The notes below the pieces were generated by a model. It made no database searches and was not told the origin of the DNA. It saw nothing but the letters and a program-made list of their open reading frames with translations. Below, one piece after another: positions 1-8,727 of a DNA stretch of 64,000 nt. Each line of letters begins with the position of its first letter. Position 1 is the first letter of the stretch. The DNA comes from Runella slithyformis DSM 19594. GTDB taxonomy: Bacteria > Bacteroidota > Bacteroidia > Cytophagales > Spirosomataceae. The position numbers were made by a program, and so were the translations under genes. The stretch covers positions 2,307,001 to 2,371,000 of the forward strand of contig NC_015703.1 in NCBI RefSeq assembly GCF_000218895.1, given 5' to 3'.

Positions 1-341
1 TCGGAGTTTCGGTGGCTAAGGCAACCTACCGGGACGATGCCGGTCAGGACATTGAGGTCAATATTTCAGACGTTGCCGGAATGGGTGTAGTTCTCATGGG
101 CATGGCGGCGTGGTCGATGGCATCCATTGACAAAGAGACCGAAACGGGCTACGAAAAAACGACCGAATACAAAGGGCACAAAGCCTTTGAAAAATACGAT
201 ACTCAATCCAAACACGGAGAGATATCGGTCATTGTGGCCAACCGCTACATTGTGCAGGTAGAAGGAAACAGCGTAGAGATGGATAAGATTAAATCGGTCA
301 TGGACAACATCGACTTGGATAAATTGGCGGATATGAAATAA
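1..341 (+). CDS. Hypothetical protein, 5'-truncated by window edge
   Basis: The frame is open from base 3 into the left edge. The first in-frame start-like codon is a GTG at 12, so this is the C-terminal ~113 residues of a longer protein. The visible part has a Gly/Met-rich hydrophobic patch (VAGMGVVLMGMAAW) and then a polar alpha/beta tail ending in DNIDLDKLADMK. I do not recognise the family. The tail reads like a small periplasmic or lipoprotein domain that probably began with a signal peptide outside the window. It converges on kynureninase, with a long hairpin between the two. That it is a real coding gene is likely; the function is unknown. Confidence 0.6.
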   Translation, partial: GVSVAKATYRDDAGQDIEVNISDVAGMGVVLMGMAAWSMASIDKETETGYEKTTEYKGHKAFEKYDTQSKHGEISVIVANRYIVQVEGNSVEMDKIKSVMDNIDLDKLADMK

Positions 342-381
342 GCAGGCAGTAGCCGGGAGTGAGAATAAATGTCCTTTGTAC

Positions 382-477
382 GTATTGAGTAGTTAGTAAA
401 GAGTATTTAGATAGTATTTAACAGGGTGTTTATCAGTGATTTGATACTATCAATACTTCATACTAATTACTCAATAC
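382..477. repeat. Long imperfect intergenic hairpin
   Basis: The 169-bp gap between two convergent genes holds a large inverted repeat. GTATTGAGTAGTTAGTA at 382-398 matches the reverse complement of 461-477 at 16 of 17 positions. The pairing continues inward through AGTATT and GATAGTAT with a 2-nt bulge, leaving a loop near 419-440. It has no strong T-tract. It could act as a bidirectional terminator or be a dispersed intergenic repeat. A related TATTGAGTA motif with a hairpin lies near 58924-59015, also between convergent genes. Confidence 0.6.
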
Positions 478-510
478 CCTTTATCATTGACCAAAACAAT
501 TCAGTTACGC

Positions 511-1809
511 CTACAACTTCCAATAGTTTTCCAGTGCTTCGCCTACTTTCCAAATGTCTTCAAAGGCCGTATACAGCGGAATCGGCGTAAGACGAATGCA
601 GTTGGGCTCGCGCCAATCGCCGATAATGCCCTTGGCGGTTAATGCGTCAAATACCTTTTTGCCTTCATTTTCAATGAGCAGCGAAAGTTGAGCGCCGCGT
701 TGGGCGGGGTCGGTGGGCGTCATGAGTTGAATCTTTGGCATTCCGGCTTTTTGGTTGATTCGCTGAAGGACCATTTCCAGCAATCCCGTCAGTTCTTCGC
801 TTTTGCGGCGTAAATTTTCGATTCCGGCTTCCTCAAAAATGGCCAACGATGCCCGATGCATAGCCAGCGCCATGATGTTCGGAGTGCTCAATTGCCATCC
901 GGCGGCTCCCTGCATCGGCACAAAACCTTTGGTCATTTCAAAACGACGGGCTTCTTCATAGCCCCACCATCCCGCCAGACGCGGCAGGGAAGCAGTATGA
1001 TGCTTTTCGTGAACAAACAGGCCCGATACGCCTCCCGGGCCTGAATTGAGGTATTTATACGAACACCATACGGCAAAATCTACACCCCAATTGTGCAGTT
1101 GGAGAGGGATATTTCCGGCAGCATGTGCCAAATCAAAACCCACCAAGAGGCCGTGCCGGTGCGCAAAAGCGGTGATGGCCTGCATGTCGTACACCTGACC
1201 CGTATAATAATGCAGGCCGCTCATGCAGATCAGCGCCAATTCGTCGGCATGTTGGGCAATGGTATCCAGAATATCTGCCGTGCGAATGCTGTATTCTCCC
1301 TTTCTTGGCACTACCTCAATCAAGGCAACGGCAGGGTCGTAGCCTCGAAAGCGGAGGTGGGTTTCGAGGGCGTATTGGTCGGAGGGAAAATCGCCCGCGA
1401 CGGTCAAAACCTTGTAACGCTCAGCCGTGGGCTGATAAAAAGATGCCCACATTAAATGCAGGTTGACCGTCAGATGGTTCATGGGGCACACTTCCTCGGG
1501 GAGCGCCCCTACAATGGCGGCCAATGATTTTTGACAATACCGGTGATAACTCAGCCAAGACTCTTCCCCCTCAAACCAACCTTCTACCCCGTGGTTTTGC
1601 CAAGTGGTAAGTTCTCGGTCAATGGCTTCGCGGGTGGCTTTTGGCTGGAGCCCCAGTGAATTACCGCAGAGGTAGGTCAACGTTTCGCCGTCGCGCTGTG
1701 GCAGGTAAAAGCGTTCTCTGAAATGACCTAATGCGTCCCGGCGGTCTTTTTCCAACGCCCATTCGTGCAGTTCATCGGAAGAAAACGAAAGTATATGTTG
1801 GAGGTTCAC
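511..1809 (-). CDS. kynU: Kynureninase
   Basis: PLP-dependent hydrolase that cleaves kynurenine to anthranilate and alanine (or 3-hydroxykynurenine to 3-hydroxyanthranilate) in tryptophan catabolism. The N-terminal FRERFYLPQ and LCGNSLGLQPK segments, the FDLAHAAGN Asp segment and the SYKYLNSGPGG segment holding the PLP lysine are all present; about 432 residues is normal for the family. The longest frame starts at a TTG (1836), but that codon lies inside the T-tract of the upstream terminator. The GTG at 1809 fits the family N-terminus better. No other kyn genes are adjacent. The preceding thioredoxin-like gene is separated by the terminator, so this gene is probably transcribed on its own. 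Confidence 0.93.
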   Translation of the reverse strand: MNLQHILSFSSDELHEWALEKDRRDALGHFRERFYLPQRDGETLTYLCGNSLGLQPKATREAIDRELTTWQNHGVEGWFEGEESWLSYHRYCQKSLAAIVGALPEEVCPMNHLTVNLHLMWASFYQPTAERYKVLTVAGDFPSDQYALETHLRFRGYDPAVALIEVVPRKGEYSIRTADILDTIAQHADELALICMSGLHYYTGQVYDMQAITAFAHRHGLLVGFDLAHAAGNIPLQLHNWGVDFAVWCSYKYLNSGPGGVSGLFVHEKHHTASLPRLAGWWGYEEARRFEMTKGFVPMQGAAGWQLSTPNIMALAMHRASLAIFEEAGIENLRRKSEELTGLLEMVLQRINQKAGMPKIQLMTPTDPAQRGAQLSLLIENEGKKVFDALTAKGIIGDWREPNCIRLTPIPLYTAFEDIWKVGEALENYWKL

Positions 1810-1843
1810 GTGGATTGAAGTTTTAGATATAAACAAAATAAAA

Positions 1844-1867
1844 CCCCTTTGGTTGAAGCCAAAGGGG
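1844..1867 (-). terminator. Rho-independent terminator of the thioredoxin-like gene
   Basis: A perfect 9-bp stem (CCCCTTTGG / CCAAAGGGG) with a 6-nt loop is followed on the minus strand by TTTTATTTTG. It lies 27 bp past the stop of the 1894-2340 gene and directly upstream of kynU, so it insulates the two genes. Confidence 0.85.
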
Positions 1868-1893
1868 AATGACGCAATGATTTTTGCGTGAAA

Positions 1894-2340
1894 TTATTTT
1901 TTGCTCGCCACCATTTTAGCAAACTTAATGAGCTCAGGTCCATCCAATGCTCCCAAGTGCATAGTGACTACTTTACCGTTGCCGTTGATAAAAAACAGCG
2001 AAGGATACCCTTCAATGGGGTACATCGTTGCCAGTTTTGGGCCTTCGCCTTCTTCCATGTCTTTTTTGACATTGATAAAGTTAGCATTGAAATACTCCCC
2101 GACATCGCTGCGCGTGAAGACATTTTTCTGGAGCATTTTGCACGGGCCGCACCAGCTGGTGTAGGCATCAAAAAAGATCAGTTTTTTCTCTTTTTTGGCT
2201 TTTTCGAGGGCTTTCGCCCAAGGCAGTTCAACAAACTGAATACCGGCCGCAGCAGGAGCTTTTGTGGCCTTTGGAGTAGTGGCGGCTATGCCGGATAGCA
2301 TGACCATAGCTATTACTAAAGCAGAGAGAAAGCGTTGCAT
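1894..2340 (-). CDS. Secreted thioredoxin-family protein
   Basis: A 148-residue protein with an N-terminal signal peptide (hydrophobic core at about residues 5-20). A thioredoxin fold follows, carrying the active-site motif WCGPCK (Cys64, Cys67) and a downstream cis-Pro segment (YPIEGYPSLFF). The length and the KLIFFDAYTSWCGPCK context match the Thioredoxin_7 type common in Bacteroidota. It probably reduces or rearranges periplasmic disulfides; the substrate is unknown. ATG start at 2340. Its own terminator follows at 1844-1867. Confidence 0.85.
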   Translation of the reverse strand: MQRFLSALVIAMVMLSGIAATTPKATKAPAAAGIQFVELPWAKALEKAKKEKKLIFFDAYTSWCGPCKMLQKNVFTRSDVGEYFNANFINVKKDMEEGEGPKLATMYPIEGYPSLFFINGNGKVVTMHLGALDGPELIKFAKMVASKK

Positions 2341-2422
2341 CGGTGTATAGTGTTAGATGTAAAAATTATTTTGAATTTACAACGCAAATTTCGTGCAAAA
2401 TGGTTTATTAAGCGCACAAAAC

Positions 2423-4159
2423 TTACCAAATCAGGGAATAATGCAATTGGCCGCTGAGAGGCAACAGTAATTCCTGCTGACCGTTAACCGTTCTGACCAA
2501 CGGTTTGCTTTTGGAATCAATGCGTACATAGTAGCGTTGTCCGTCTATTTCATACAGTCCTTTTTCCACCGGAGAAATACTTTTGCCCGTTACTAATCGA
2601 ACATACACATTAGGCAGACTTCCGTTTACCGTGCGGGTTAATCCACCGTTTTCAGGAATTATCTCATCAGTAATATCACTGTCACCGGCCCGATACGTAA
2701 CGGTCGGGATGCCGGCGGGATTGAGGCGATATCCTTTAAAGGTCAGGTTGGCGGAAGAATCCGGCCAAGCCGCGTTGAGATCGTTCAACACCGCAATGTC
2801 TGTCTGCCCGCCGGTAGTAATGGCAGAACCCATGGGGTACAGGAGTTGGGGTTCACCGCGTTCGTACCACATATCCGTAACGTTGGCAAACTCTCCTTTC
2901 CAGAATTGCAGCAAAGAACCCCGGTTGAGGTCTAAAGTATAATGAATATCATCGGGTGTACCGACGGATAGGCAATGCGTACGCTTGCGGTTTTCGCCTT
3001 TCCGCTGAATGAACGACCGTACCAATTCCGCTTTTCCGTTGGGCGTCACTTCAATAGTGGGAATAGGCGTAGGCTCAGGCAACGACGACGTAACATGCAA
3101 CGGATACTGACGTACTCCCTGCGTAGCAACAAACATACCCAACCCCGGCCGACGCCACGTAAACTTGTGGTGGTGCAAACGGAATGGGTGCAGACCCTTC
3201 GTTAAATGTACCGTGACAGGCACGTAGTTTTGGAGAAAATCATTCCATTGGTACGGTAAGACTGTCTTACCGTCGATTTCCAGAGCGGCATTGGACATGT
3301 AGGCGAGTTGGAAAGTATAATCGGCTTCCTGCGCTACGTCAAGTTGACCGTCATAGAGTAAATAATAGCTGTTGTTTCCCATTCCCCACTCGCGGGTCAG
3401 AATAGAGGTGGTGTCCTTTTTAAGAATGTTTTCAGCCAAAAGTTCTTTGGGCTTATCATTTCCGGCTTTGTATAATGTATACGAAAGATTGCGTAACGCT
3501 ACGGGCCGCGTGTTATTGAGGAGTTGATAAAATACGTTCCGGAAGGCGGCAGTCCCCGCGACAACTTCCAACGAAAGGGCGGTTTCGGGAGTAGGCGGTG
3601 TACTGAGAAAGGTGTTTTCCTGAATCACAACGTCATTCAGGGTCACTCTTTCAAGTTGCGCTGCGGTGTTTTGACCGGCTCGTTTGAATTGTACCGTAAT
3701 ACTCTGCCAGAGGCCGGGGGCTTTGGCGGCATTTTGAAGGGGAGCCAATGTGCCGGTACTTCCGCTTACGCTTACGTCCATTCGGGCGTTTCTCCAACTG
3801 TCGTTGAGGCGGATGGTATAGCCTCCGGGAAGCGTCAGCGCGGCGTTGCTGCCGGGCGCAAGCATGAAATCCATTTTTAATACCACATCGCCCAGCCCAA
3901 GTGCGGCGGTTGCTTTGGCTCCCGTTTTACCTACGATCAGACTTGCATTTTTGTCGGTAGAAGGAGTGGTTTTCAGAAAAGCGGCCTTGTCGGGATGCAT
4001 GACCGCTGAGCCCGCCGTTTTCCAATCTCCCGACAGCTGAAAGGGGCCGTTTCCGTCGGTGGTGAGTTGGGTCATGCCCCGGTTTTGGGCCTTGAGCGAA
4101 AAAATCAAACCGGCTGCCAAAAGCAGGCAGCCGGTTTGGAAAGCAATACGTATTTTCAT
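2423..4159 (-). CDS. Secreted DUF1080/PA14-like domain protein
   Basis: The longest frame begins at a TTG (4198). The ATG at 4159 opens a clear signal peptide (MKIRIAFQTGCLLLAAGLIF), so I use it; the product is about 578 residues. Roughly residues 25-215 look like a concanavalin-type DUF1080 domain (VLKMDFMLAPGSNAALTLPG). The next ~130 residues resemble a PA14 module (YYLLYDGQLDVAQEADYTFQ, LEIDGKTVLP, LTKGLHPFRLHHH). A C-terminal beta-rich region is not recognised. PA14 and DUF1080 modules usually bind or process carbohydrates, so an extracellular glycan role is plausible but inferred. It is co-directional with the adhesin upstream (4218-8645), with a 58-bp gap. Confidence 0.6.
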   Translation of the reverse strand: MKIRIAFQTGCLLLAAGLIFSLKAQNRGMTQLTTDGNGPFQLSGDWKTAGSAVMHPDKAAFLKTTPSTDKNASLIVGKTGAKATAALGLGDVVLKMDFMLAPGSNAALTLPGGYTIRLNDSWRNARMDVSVSGSTGTLAPLQNAAKAPGLWQSITVQFKRAGQNTAAQLERVTLNDVVIQENTFLSTPPTPETALSLEVVAGTAAFRNVFYQLLNNTRPVALRNLSYTLYKAGNDKPKELLAENILKKDTTSILTREWGMGNNSYYLLYDGQLDVAQEADYTFQLAYMSNAALEIDGKTVLPYQWNDFLQNYVPVTVHLTKGLHPFRLHHHKFTWRRPGLGMFVATQGVRQYPLHVTSSLPEPTPIPTIEVTPNGKAELVRSFIQRKGENRKRTHCLSVGTPDDIHYTLDLNRGSLLQFWKGEFANVTDMWYERGEPQLLYPMGSAITTGGQTDIAVLNDLNAAWPDSSANLTFKGYRLNPAGIPTVTYRAGDSDITDEIIPENGGLTRTVNGSLPNVYVRLVTGKSISPVEKGLYEIDGQRYYVRIDSKSKPLVRTVNGQQELLLPLSGQLHYSLIW

Positions 4160-4217
4160 ATTTTGGGAAATGTCGTCGTTTTGTGCATTACTAACCAAAA
4201 ACGCTGACCGTTGATTT

Positions 4218-7200
4218 CTACTGTACTTTTAAAATTTTTCGTCTTGCGATCTGGCCTTCCCGCTCGGCATTCAGGAAATACATTCCCGGTGCCAGTTTGC
4301 TCAGATCCATCTCATCTTTGTTGGACGAGGTCTGTTGGCGGAGAATAATTCGGCCCAAGCCATCCGTAACCGTAAAGGAAACGGTTTTGCCCCCTGTGCC
4401 ATCGATCTCAATGGTACAGCGTGCCTGTACCGGTACGGGATATACTTTAAGCCATTCGCTGCCGAGAGCGGGCTCTACGCCCAGAACGGGGTCTACGATC
4501 AGAAAGAACTTAGACGTAGCGGGGCCGTTACCGCATCCGTTGCTGATCGAGACCACACTGTATCTATTAGACTTTCCGGGTCTTACCGTAAATTCATACG
4601 GGGTGGCAGAGGTAGTAAAGGTCGTATCTTTGGTGGCCAGGCTATCGCGGTAGGTAATTCTCCAGGGAGTTTCGCCGGTAAAGGCAATGGCCAGCTTTGC
4701 GCTCTCATTTTCATAGATTCTGGCAGGCCCTGAAAAGGTAGCAGTGGGCAATTCCCGAACGTTGATTTGGACGGGACTTAATTTACCTCTGATCGTAAAG
4801 CTGTTTCCGGCGACCGAAGCCAGTCCAACTACTCGCACAAAATAAGTACCGCCGGAGGCAGCATTCGGCAATGTAGCCCTGAGGGGGCTGTTGTTTCCTT
4901 CTGTCGGAATGGTTTGGAATCCGGCATCATCCGTTGATTTTGAGATCTGTACCCGGAATTGAGTGCTGGAAGGGAAAAAGTCGGACGAGAAATAAGGAAT
5001 CGTAAACGATTGGCTCGCACAAATGGTGGTGACACTTGGATTTCCCACATCAATGGTGGCGATTTTGACCTGTACCGAAGCGCTTCCCGCAGGTGTCCCC
5101 TCTCCGCAGTTATTGGTTATTTTGGTTACATTATATACCGTCGTTTCCAGCGGATAGGCCTGAATGGTAACCGGGTTTTGGGAGGTTGTCAAAGTCAATC
5201 CGTTGGAGAGTGTGTACGTCCACGGCCCCTGTCCGGTAAAGGCAATTGTCAAATTAGTGGGTTGGCCCTGTGTAATGTTTCCGCCGCCCGTCAGTGTTGC
5301 ACTTGGAAGGGGCTGAATCACCACGGTAATCTCGGCACGCGGGCTTTCACAAGTGTTTGTGCCGGTTTGTGTTACATAAAACAGGTAAGTTCCGGGAGTT
5401 TGGGTCGGAGGAATATTGGGAGTGGTCTGCGGATTGCCTCCCGTTTTATTGGTATTGTACCATTTCAGATTGGTACCGGTTGCTTCCAAAGGTTGAGGAG
5501 GGGAGTTTTGACAGCTTACCAACGGAATCGTACTTACCGTAGGAGGGGGGGTGGTACGTACATTGACGCTGATTTGGGTACGCGGCCCTCGACAGCCATC
5601 AAACACCTGCAATACTGCATAGGTTCCAACAAAGCCTGACTCGGTGGAGATGACCGGTGCGGCACCGGTTTCGTTGGTATTGGGCAATATCCACACTAAA
5701 CTTTGTCCGGTCCCTGCCAATTGTGCATCCAGTTGAACGGCCTGATCAAACTGACACAGTAAGTATTCCGTTCTGGGAACATTGGGGAGGGGTGGCAAAG
5801 GCTTGATAGTTACTTTTATCTCCGTACGGGGGCTTTCGCAGTTGAATTGATTGCTTTGAGTTACGTAAAAGCTGGTGGTGCCCACATTGCCTGTTGAAGG
5901 GCTGGGAGCAGTGCTTGAGCCCGTGCCGCCGATGGGTTCATTATACCATCTCAAGTTCTCTCCATTGGCCGATAAGGGCTGCGGAATGGCTGTATTGCAA
6001 TAAAAGACCGGTGTAGCGGCTGCGGGACTGCCGGGTGTAGGTCTGACGGTAACAATTAATTGACTGCGCGGACTTTCGCACGCAAAACTGTTGGTCTGTG
6101 AAACATAGAAACTGGTTTCGCCTGGATTTGAAGTGGATGGCGTAGGTGCAGCAGAGTTGGATGTGCCTCCGATGGCATTGGTGCCATACCATTTGAGTGT
6201 ATTTGCGCCATTGACAGTGGCGCTTAAAGGGATGGCTGCGGCATTTTGACAGTATTGGATCGGAGTTACGCCGGGCTTGGCAGGTGTAGGATTGATGGTG
6301 ACCGTAATTTGTGCTCTGGGCCCTTCGCAGTTGAAATTATTGGTTTGGCTTACGAAATATTTGAGGGTATCCGCATTGGCTGTACTTGGCGTGGGAACCG
6401 TTGTGGAACTTGTACCGCCTATTGCAACAGTGTACCATTTCAGGGAAGTTCCCGTAGCCGTTAACGGGGCTGCGGGATAGGTTTGACAATACGGGGCCGG
6501 ATTAATGACTGCCGGAATCGTAGGTAAGGGGTTGGTGGTAACGGTAAGGGTAGTGCGGGGGCTCTCGCACCCCGAAAAACCCGTGGCGGCAAAGAGGGTT
6601 TGGGAAACGTAAAAACTAACTGAGCCCACCGTCGCGGTAGATGGTGTTGGTGCAGTTCCGTTAGGTATTCCGCCGGAAGCTACCGTATACCAATTGACCG
6701 TAGCTCCCGTAGCGGTCGTAGCCGTTAAAGCCACCGCCGGTGCATTTTGACAGTAAGCAATGGCCGACGTGCCGGGTGCCGGAGATACGTAAACGGTGGT
6801 AGTGATCTGAACCCTGGGGCTCTCACAATTGGCCGGTGAGGCAGAAATCTGTGAAACATTATAGTTTGTAATGGTCGTACTTACTACATTGGTCGCCGGC
6901 GTTGGGGCCGTTGTGCCTACAAATGAGTTACCAAGGTACCAACGTAAAGTATTGCTGCCGACGGGCGTTGCCGAAAGCGGTGCCGCAGTTGCATCCTTAC
7001 AATAAAGCAGTGCAGTAGAAGGTACAGAAGGTTGGGCCGGTACGGCGTTGACAATAACCGTAATGGGAGCCCTTGAGCTTTCACAAATGCCGTTTTTTTG
7101 ACTTACGTAATAAATAGTGCTTCCCGCAGTGTTTGTAGGGGGGGTTGGAGCAGTGGCGCTTGATGAGCCTCCGGAAGAATTTACCCCCCACCATTGCAAG

Positions 7201-8645
7201 CTTGCCCCTCCCGAAGCCGTAGCAGCAAGCGGACTTGCGGCCGAGTTAAGACATATATTGACCGGAGAAGTAACCGATGGGGCATTGGGAACGGCATTGG
7301 TCTGAACAATCACTCCCGTACGCGGACTGCTTTCACATCCTGTTCCGGCGTTTCTTTGGGTAACAAAATACGTTATTTGGCCAACCCCCGATGTATTGGG
7401 TACGGTGGCTGTACCTGAGCCGGAACCGCCGGAGGATAAAGTACCATACCACAGCAATGAATTTCCGGAGGTAGCGCTTACAAAGTCTGATAAAGGAGCT
7501 GCGATAACATTTTGGCAGGCAGGGATCGGAAGACCGCCCGAAATCTGAGGAGGAGCGGTGTAATTTACGGTAACCGTGACCTTTGTTCGCGGAGCAAATT
7601 CACAGCCTGCGGCAGTGGCTTGGGTTACATAATAGTCAGTGGTGGTTGTAGTATTTACGTTAGTAGTGGGAGTGGGGGCACCTCCAAGCAAGGTTGAATT
7701 ATCGCCTGCATACCAACGTACGGTATTACTGCCGGTAGCAGCAGCACTTAATGGCGTGGCGAAGGCTCCCTGACAATAGCTTATGCCGGTAGTGGTGGTG
7801 GGTGCAGCGATTGCCCGTTGGTTGATATTGACGGTGATCAGCGTACGGTTACTTTCACAATTGTTGAGGGTTTGGCTAACATAAAAGAGCTGGGTTCCTG
7901 CAGAAGCGGTGTTTGGGGTGGGTGCCGCTGTATTAGCTATCCCTCCTGAAGCAACGGTGTACCATCTTAAATTGCTTCCATTGGCGGACAGTGCCGAGGC
8001 AACGTCTCCCTGACAATAATTGATGGTAGACTGTGTAACCGTAGGTGCGGGTGTTTCGACGACGTTGACCGTGATCAGCGTCCTGTTGCCTTCACATCCA
8101 TTCACGGTTTGGCTCACATAAAAAAGTTGTGTTCCGACAGCGGTGGTAATGGGGGTCGGAGCCGTTGTATTGCCTGCCCCTCCCGAAGCAACGGTATACC
8201 ATTTCAAATTGGTACCGGCAGCACTTAACTGCGTGGCGGTTGCCCCCAGGCAATAATTGACCGTAACGGATGGAACGGTAGGGGCAGGGGGGGGGGAGCT
8301 TATTTGTATCATTTGGATGCTTTCAGTCGTAATCATCCCTGATGCTACTCTAATCTTAAATCGAGTACCTGTAATGTTGGGAAGGGTGGCTGAAACGGGG
8401 CTGCTTGTACCGGTGCCTATGTTGGTTGGAGAAGCAAAACTTCCCGTTGCGTCTGACAGCTGTACCGTAAACGCAGTAAGTGCGCTGGTAAACGATACTC
8501 TGATGCTTGCTCCGGTGCAAAAATCAGAGGTTGGTACGTTTGATGCATTATTGACGATTACGTTCGAAATCTGCGCTACGCCGGAAAAAGCCAACCCACA
8601 AAACAGTAAAGTTGCGTAGCTGAAAATAAGTAGTTGTTTTAACAT
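4218..8645 (-). CDS. Giant Ig-like repeat surface protein with T9SS sorting domain
   Basis: A 1475-residue secreted protein. Residues 1-25 form a signal peptide (MLKQLLIFSYATLLFCGLAF). About twelve tandem Ig-like (Ig_7 type) modules follow, each ~75-90 residues. They are recognisable by YCQ..A.PL at the start, L.WY near the middle, APTPST plus FYVSQ, and CESPR.I.VTV at the end. Two further beta-sandwich segments sit at roughly 1060-1330 (IAFTGQGPWTYTLSNG and IAFTGETPWRITYRDS). The last ~75 residues (YPVPVQARCTIEI to ARRKILKVQ) are a type IX secretion type A sorting domain. It is probably an outer-surface adhesin or matrix protein. Each module's paired Cys residues (YC near the start, CES near the end) could form a disulfide. 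Confidence 0.88.
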   Translation of the reverse strand: MLKQLLIFSYATLLFCGLAFSGVAQISNVIVNNASNVPTSDFCTGASIRVSFTSALTAFTVQLSDATGSFASPTNIGTGTSSPVSATLPNITGTRFKIRVASGMITTESIQMIQISSPPPAPTVPSVTVNYCLGATATQLSAAGTNLKWYTVASGGAGNTTAPTPITTAVGTQLFYVSQTVNGCEGNRTLITVNVVETPAPTVTQSTINYCQGDVASALSANGSNLRWYTVASGGIANTAAPTPNTASAGTQLFYVSQTLNNCESNRTLITVNINQRAIAAPTTTTGISYCQGAFATPLSAAATGSNTVRWYAGDNSTLLGGAPTPTTNVNTTTTTDYYVTQATAAGCEFAPRTKVTVTVNYTAPPQISGGLPIPACQNVIAAPLSDFVSATSGNSLLWYGTLSSGGSGSGTATVPNTSGVGQITYFVTQRNAGTGCESSPRTGVIVQTNAVPNAPSVTSPVNICLNSAASPLAATASGGASLQWWGVNSSGGSSSATAPTPPTNTAGSTIYYVSQKNGICESSRAPITVIVNAVPAQPSVPSTALLYCKDATAAPLSATPVGSNTLRWYLGNSFVGTTAPTPATNVVSTTITNYNVSQISASPANCESPRVQITTTVYVSPAPGTSAIAYCQNAPAVALTATTATGATVNWYTVASGGIPNGTAPTPSTATVGSVSFYVSQTLFAATGFSGCESPRTTLTVTTNPLPTIPAVINPAPYCQTYPAAPLTATGTSLKWYTVAIGGTSSTTVPTPSTANADTLKYFVSQTNNFNCEGPRAQITVTINPTPAKPGVTPIQYCQNAAAIPLSATVNGANTLKWYGTNAIGGTSNSAAPTPSTSNPGETSFYVSQTNSFACESPRSQLIVTVRPTPGSPAAATPVFYCNTAIPQPLSANGENLRWYNEPIGGTGSSTAPSPSTGNVGTTSFYVTQSNQFNCESPRTEIKVTIKPLPPLPNVPRTEYLLCQFDQAVQLDAQLAGTGQSLVWILPNTNETGAAPVISTESGFVGTYAVLQVFDGCRGPRTQISVNVRTTPPPTVSTIPLVSCQNSPPQPLEATGTNLKWYNTNKTGGNPQTTPNIPPTQTPGTYLFYVTQTGTNTCESPRAEITVVIQPLPSATLTGGGNITQGQPTNLTIAFTGQGPWTYTLSNGLTLTTSQNPVTIQAYPLETTVYNVTKITNNCGEGTPAGSASVQVKIATIDVGNPSVTTICASQSFTIPYFSSDFFPSSTQFRVQISKSTDDAGFQTIPTEGNNSPLRATLPNAASGGTYFVRVVGLASVAGNSFTIRGKLSPVQINVRELPTATFSGPARIYENESAKLAIAFTGETPWRITYRDSLATKDTTFTTSATPYEFTVRPGKSNRYSVVSISNGCGNGPATSKFFLIVDPVLGVEPALGSEWLKVYPVPVQARCTIEIDGTGGKTVSFTVTDGLGRIILRQQTSSNKDEMDLSKLAPGMYFLNAEREGQIARRKILKVQ

Positions 8646-8727
8646 AACTTAAATAGAAATAGGTTTTTTTAAAAACGCTCAAAATTAGTCCTTTATTGAA
8701 AAGAGTTTACTTTTCTGCCCGGATGAT

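Noticed and set aside
4959-5639. 226-codon open frame antisense to the Ig-repeat adhesin
   Set aside because: Repeated modules on the coding strand leave repeated open antisense frames; the sequence is low-complexity and has no domain.
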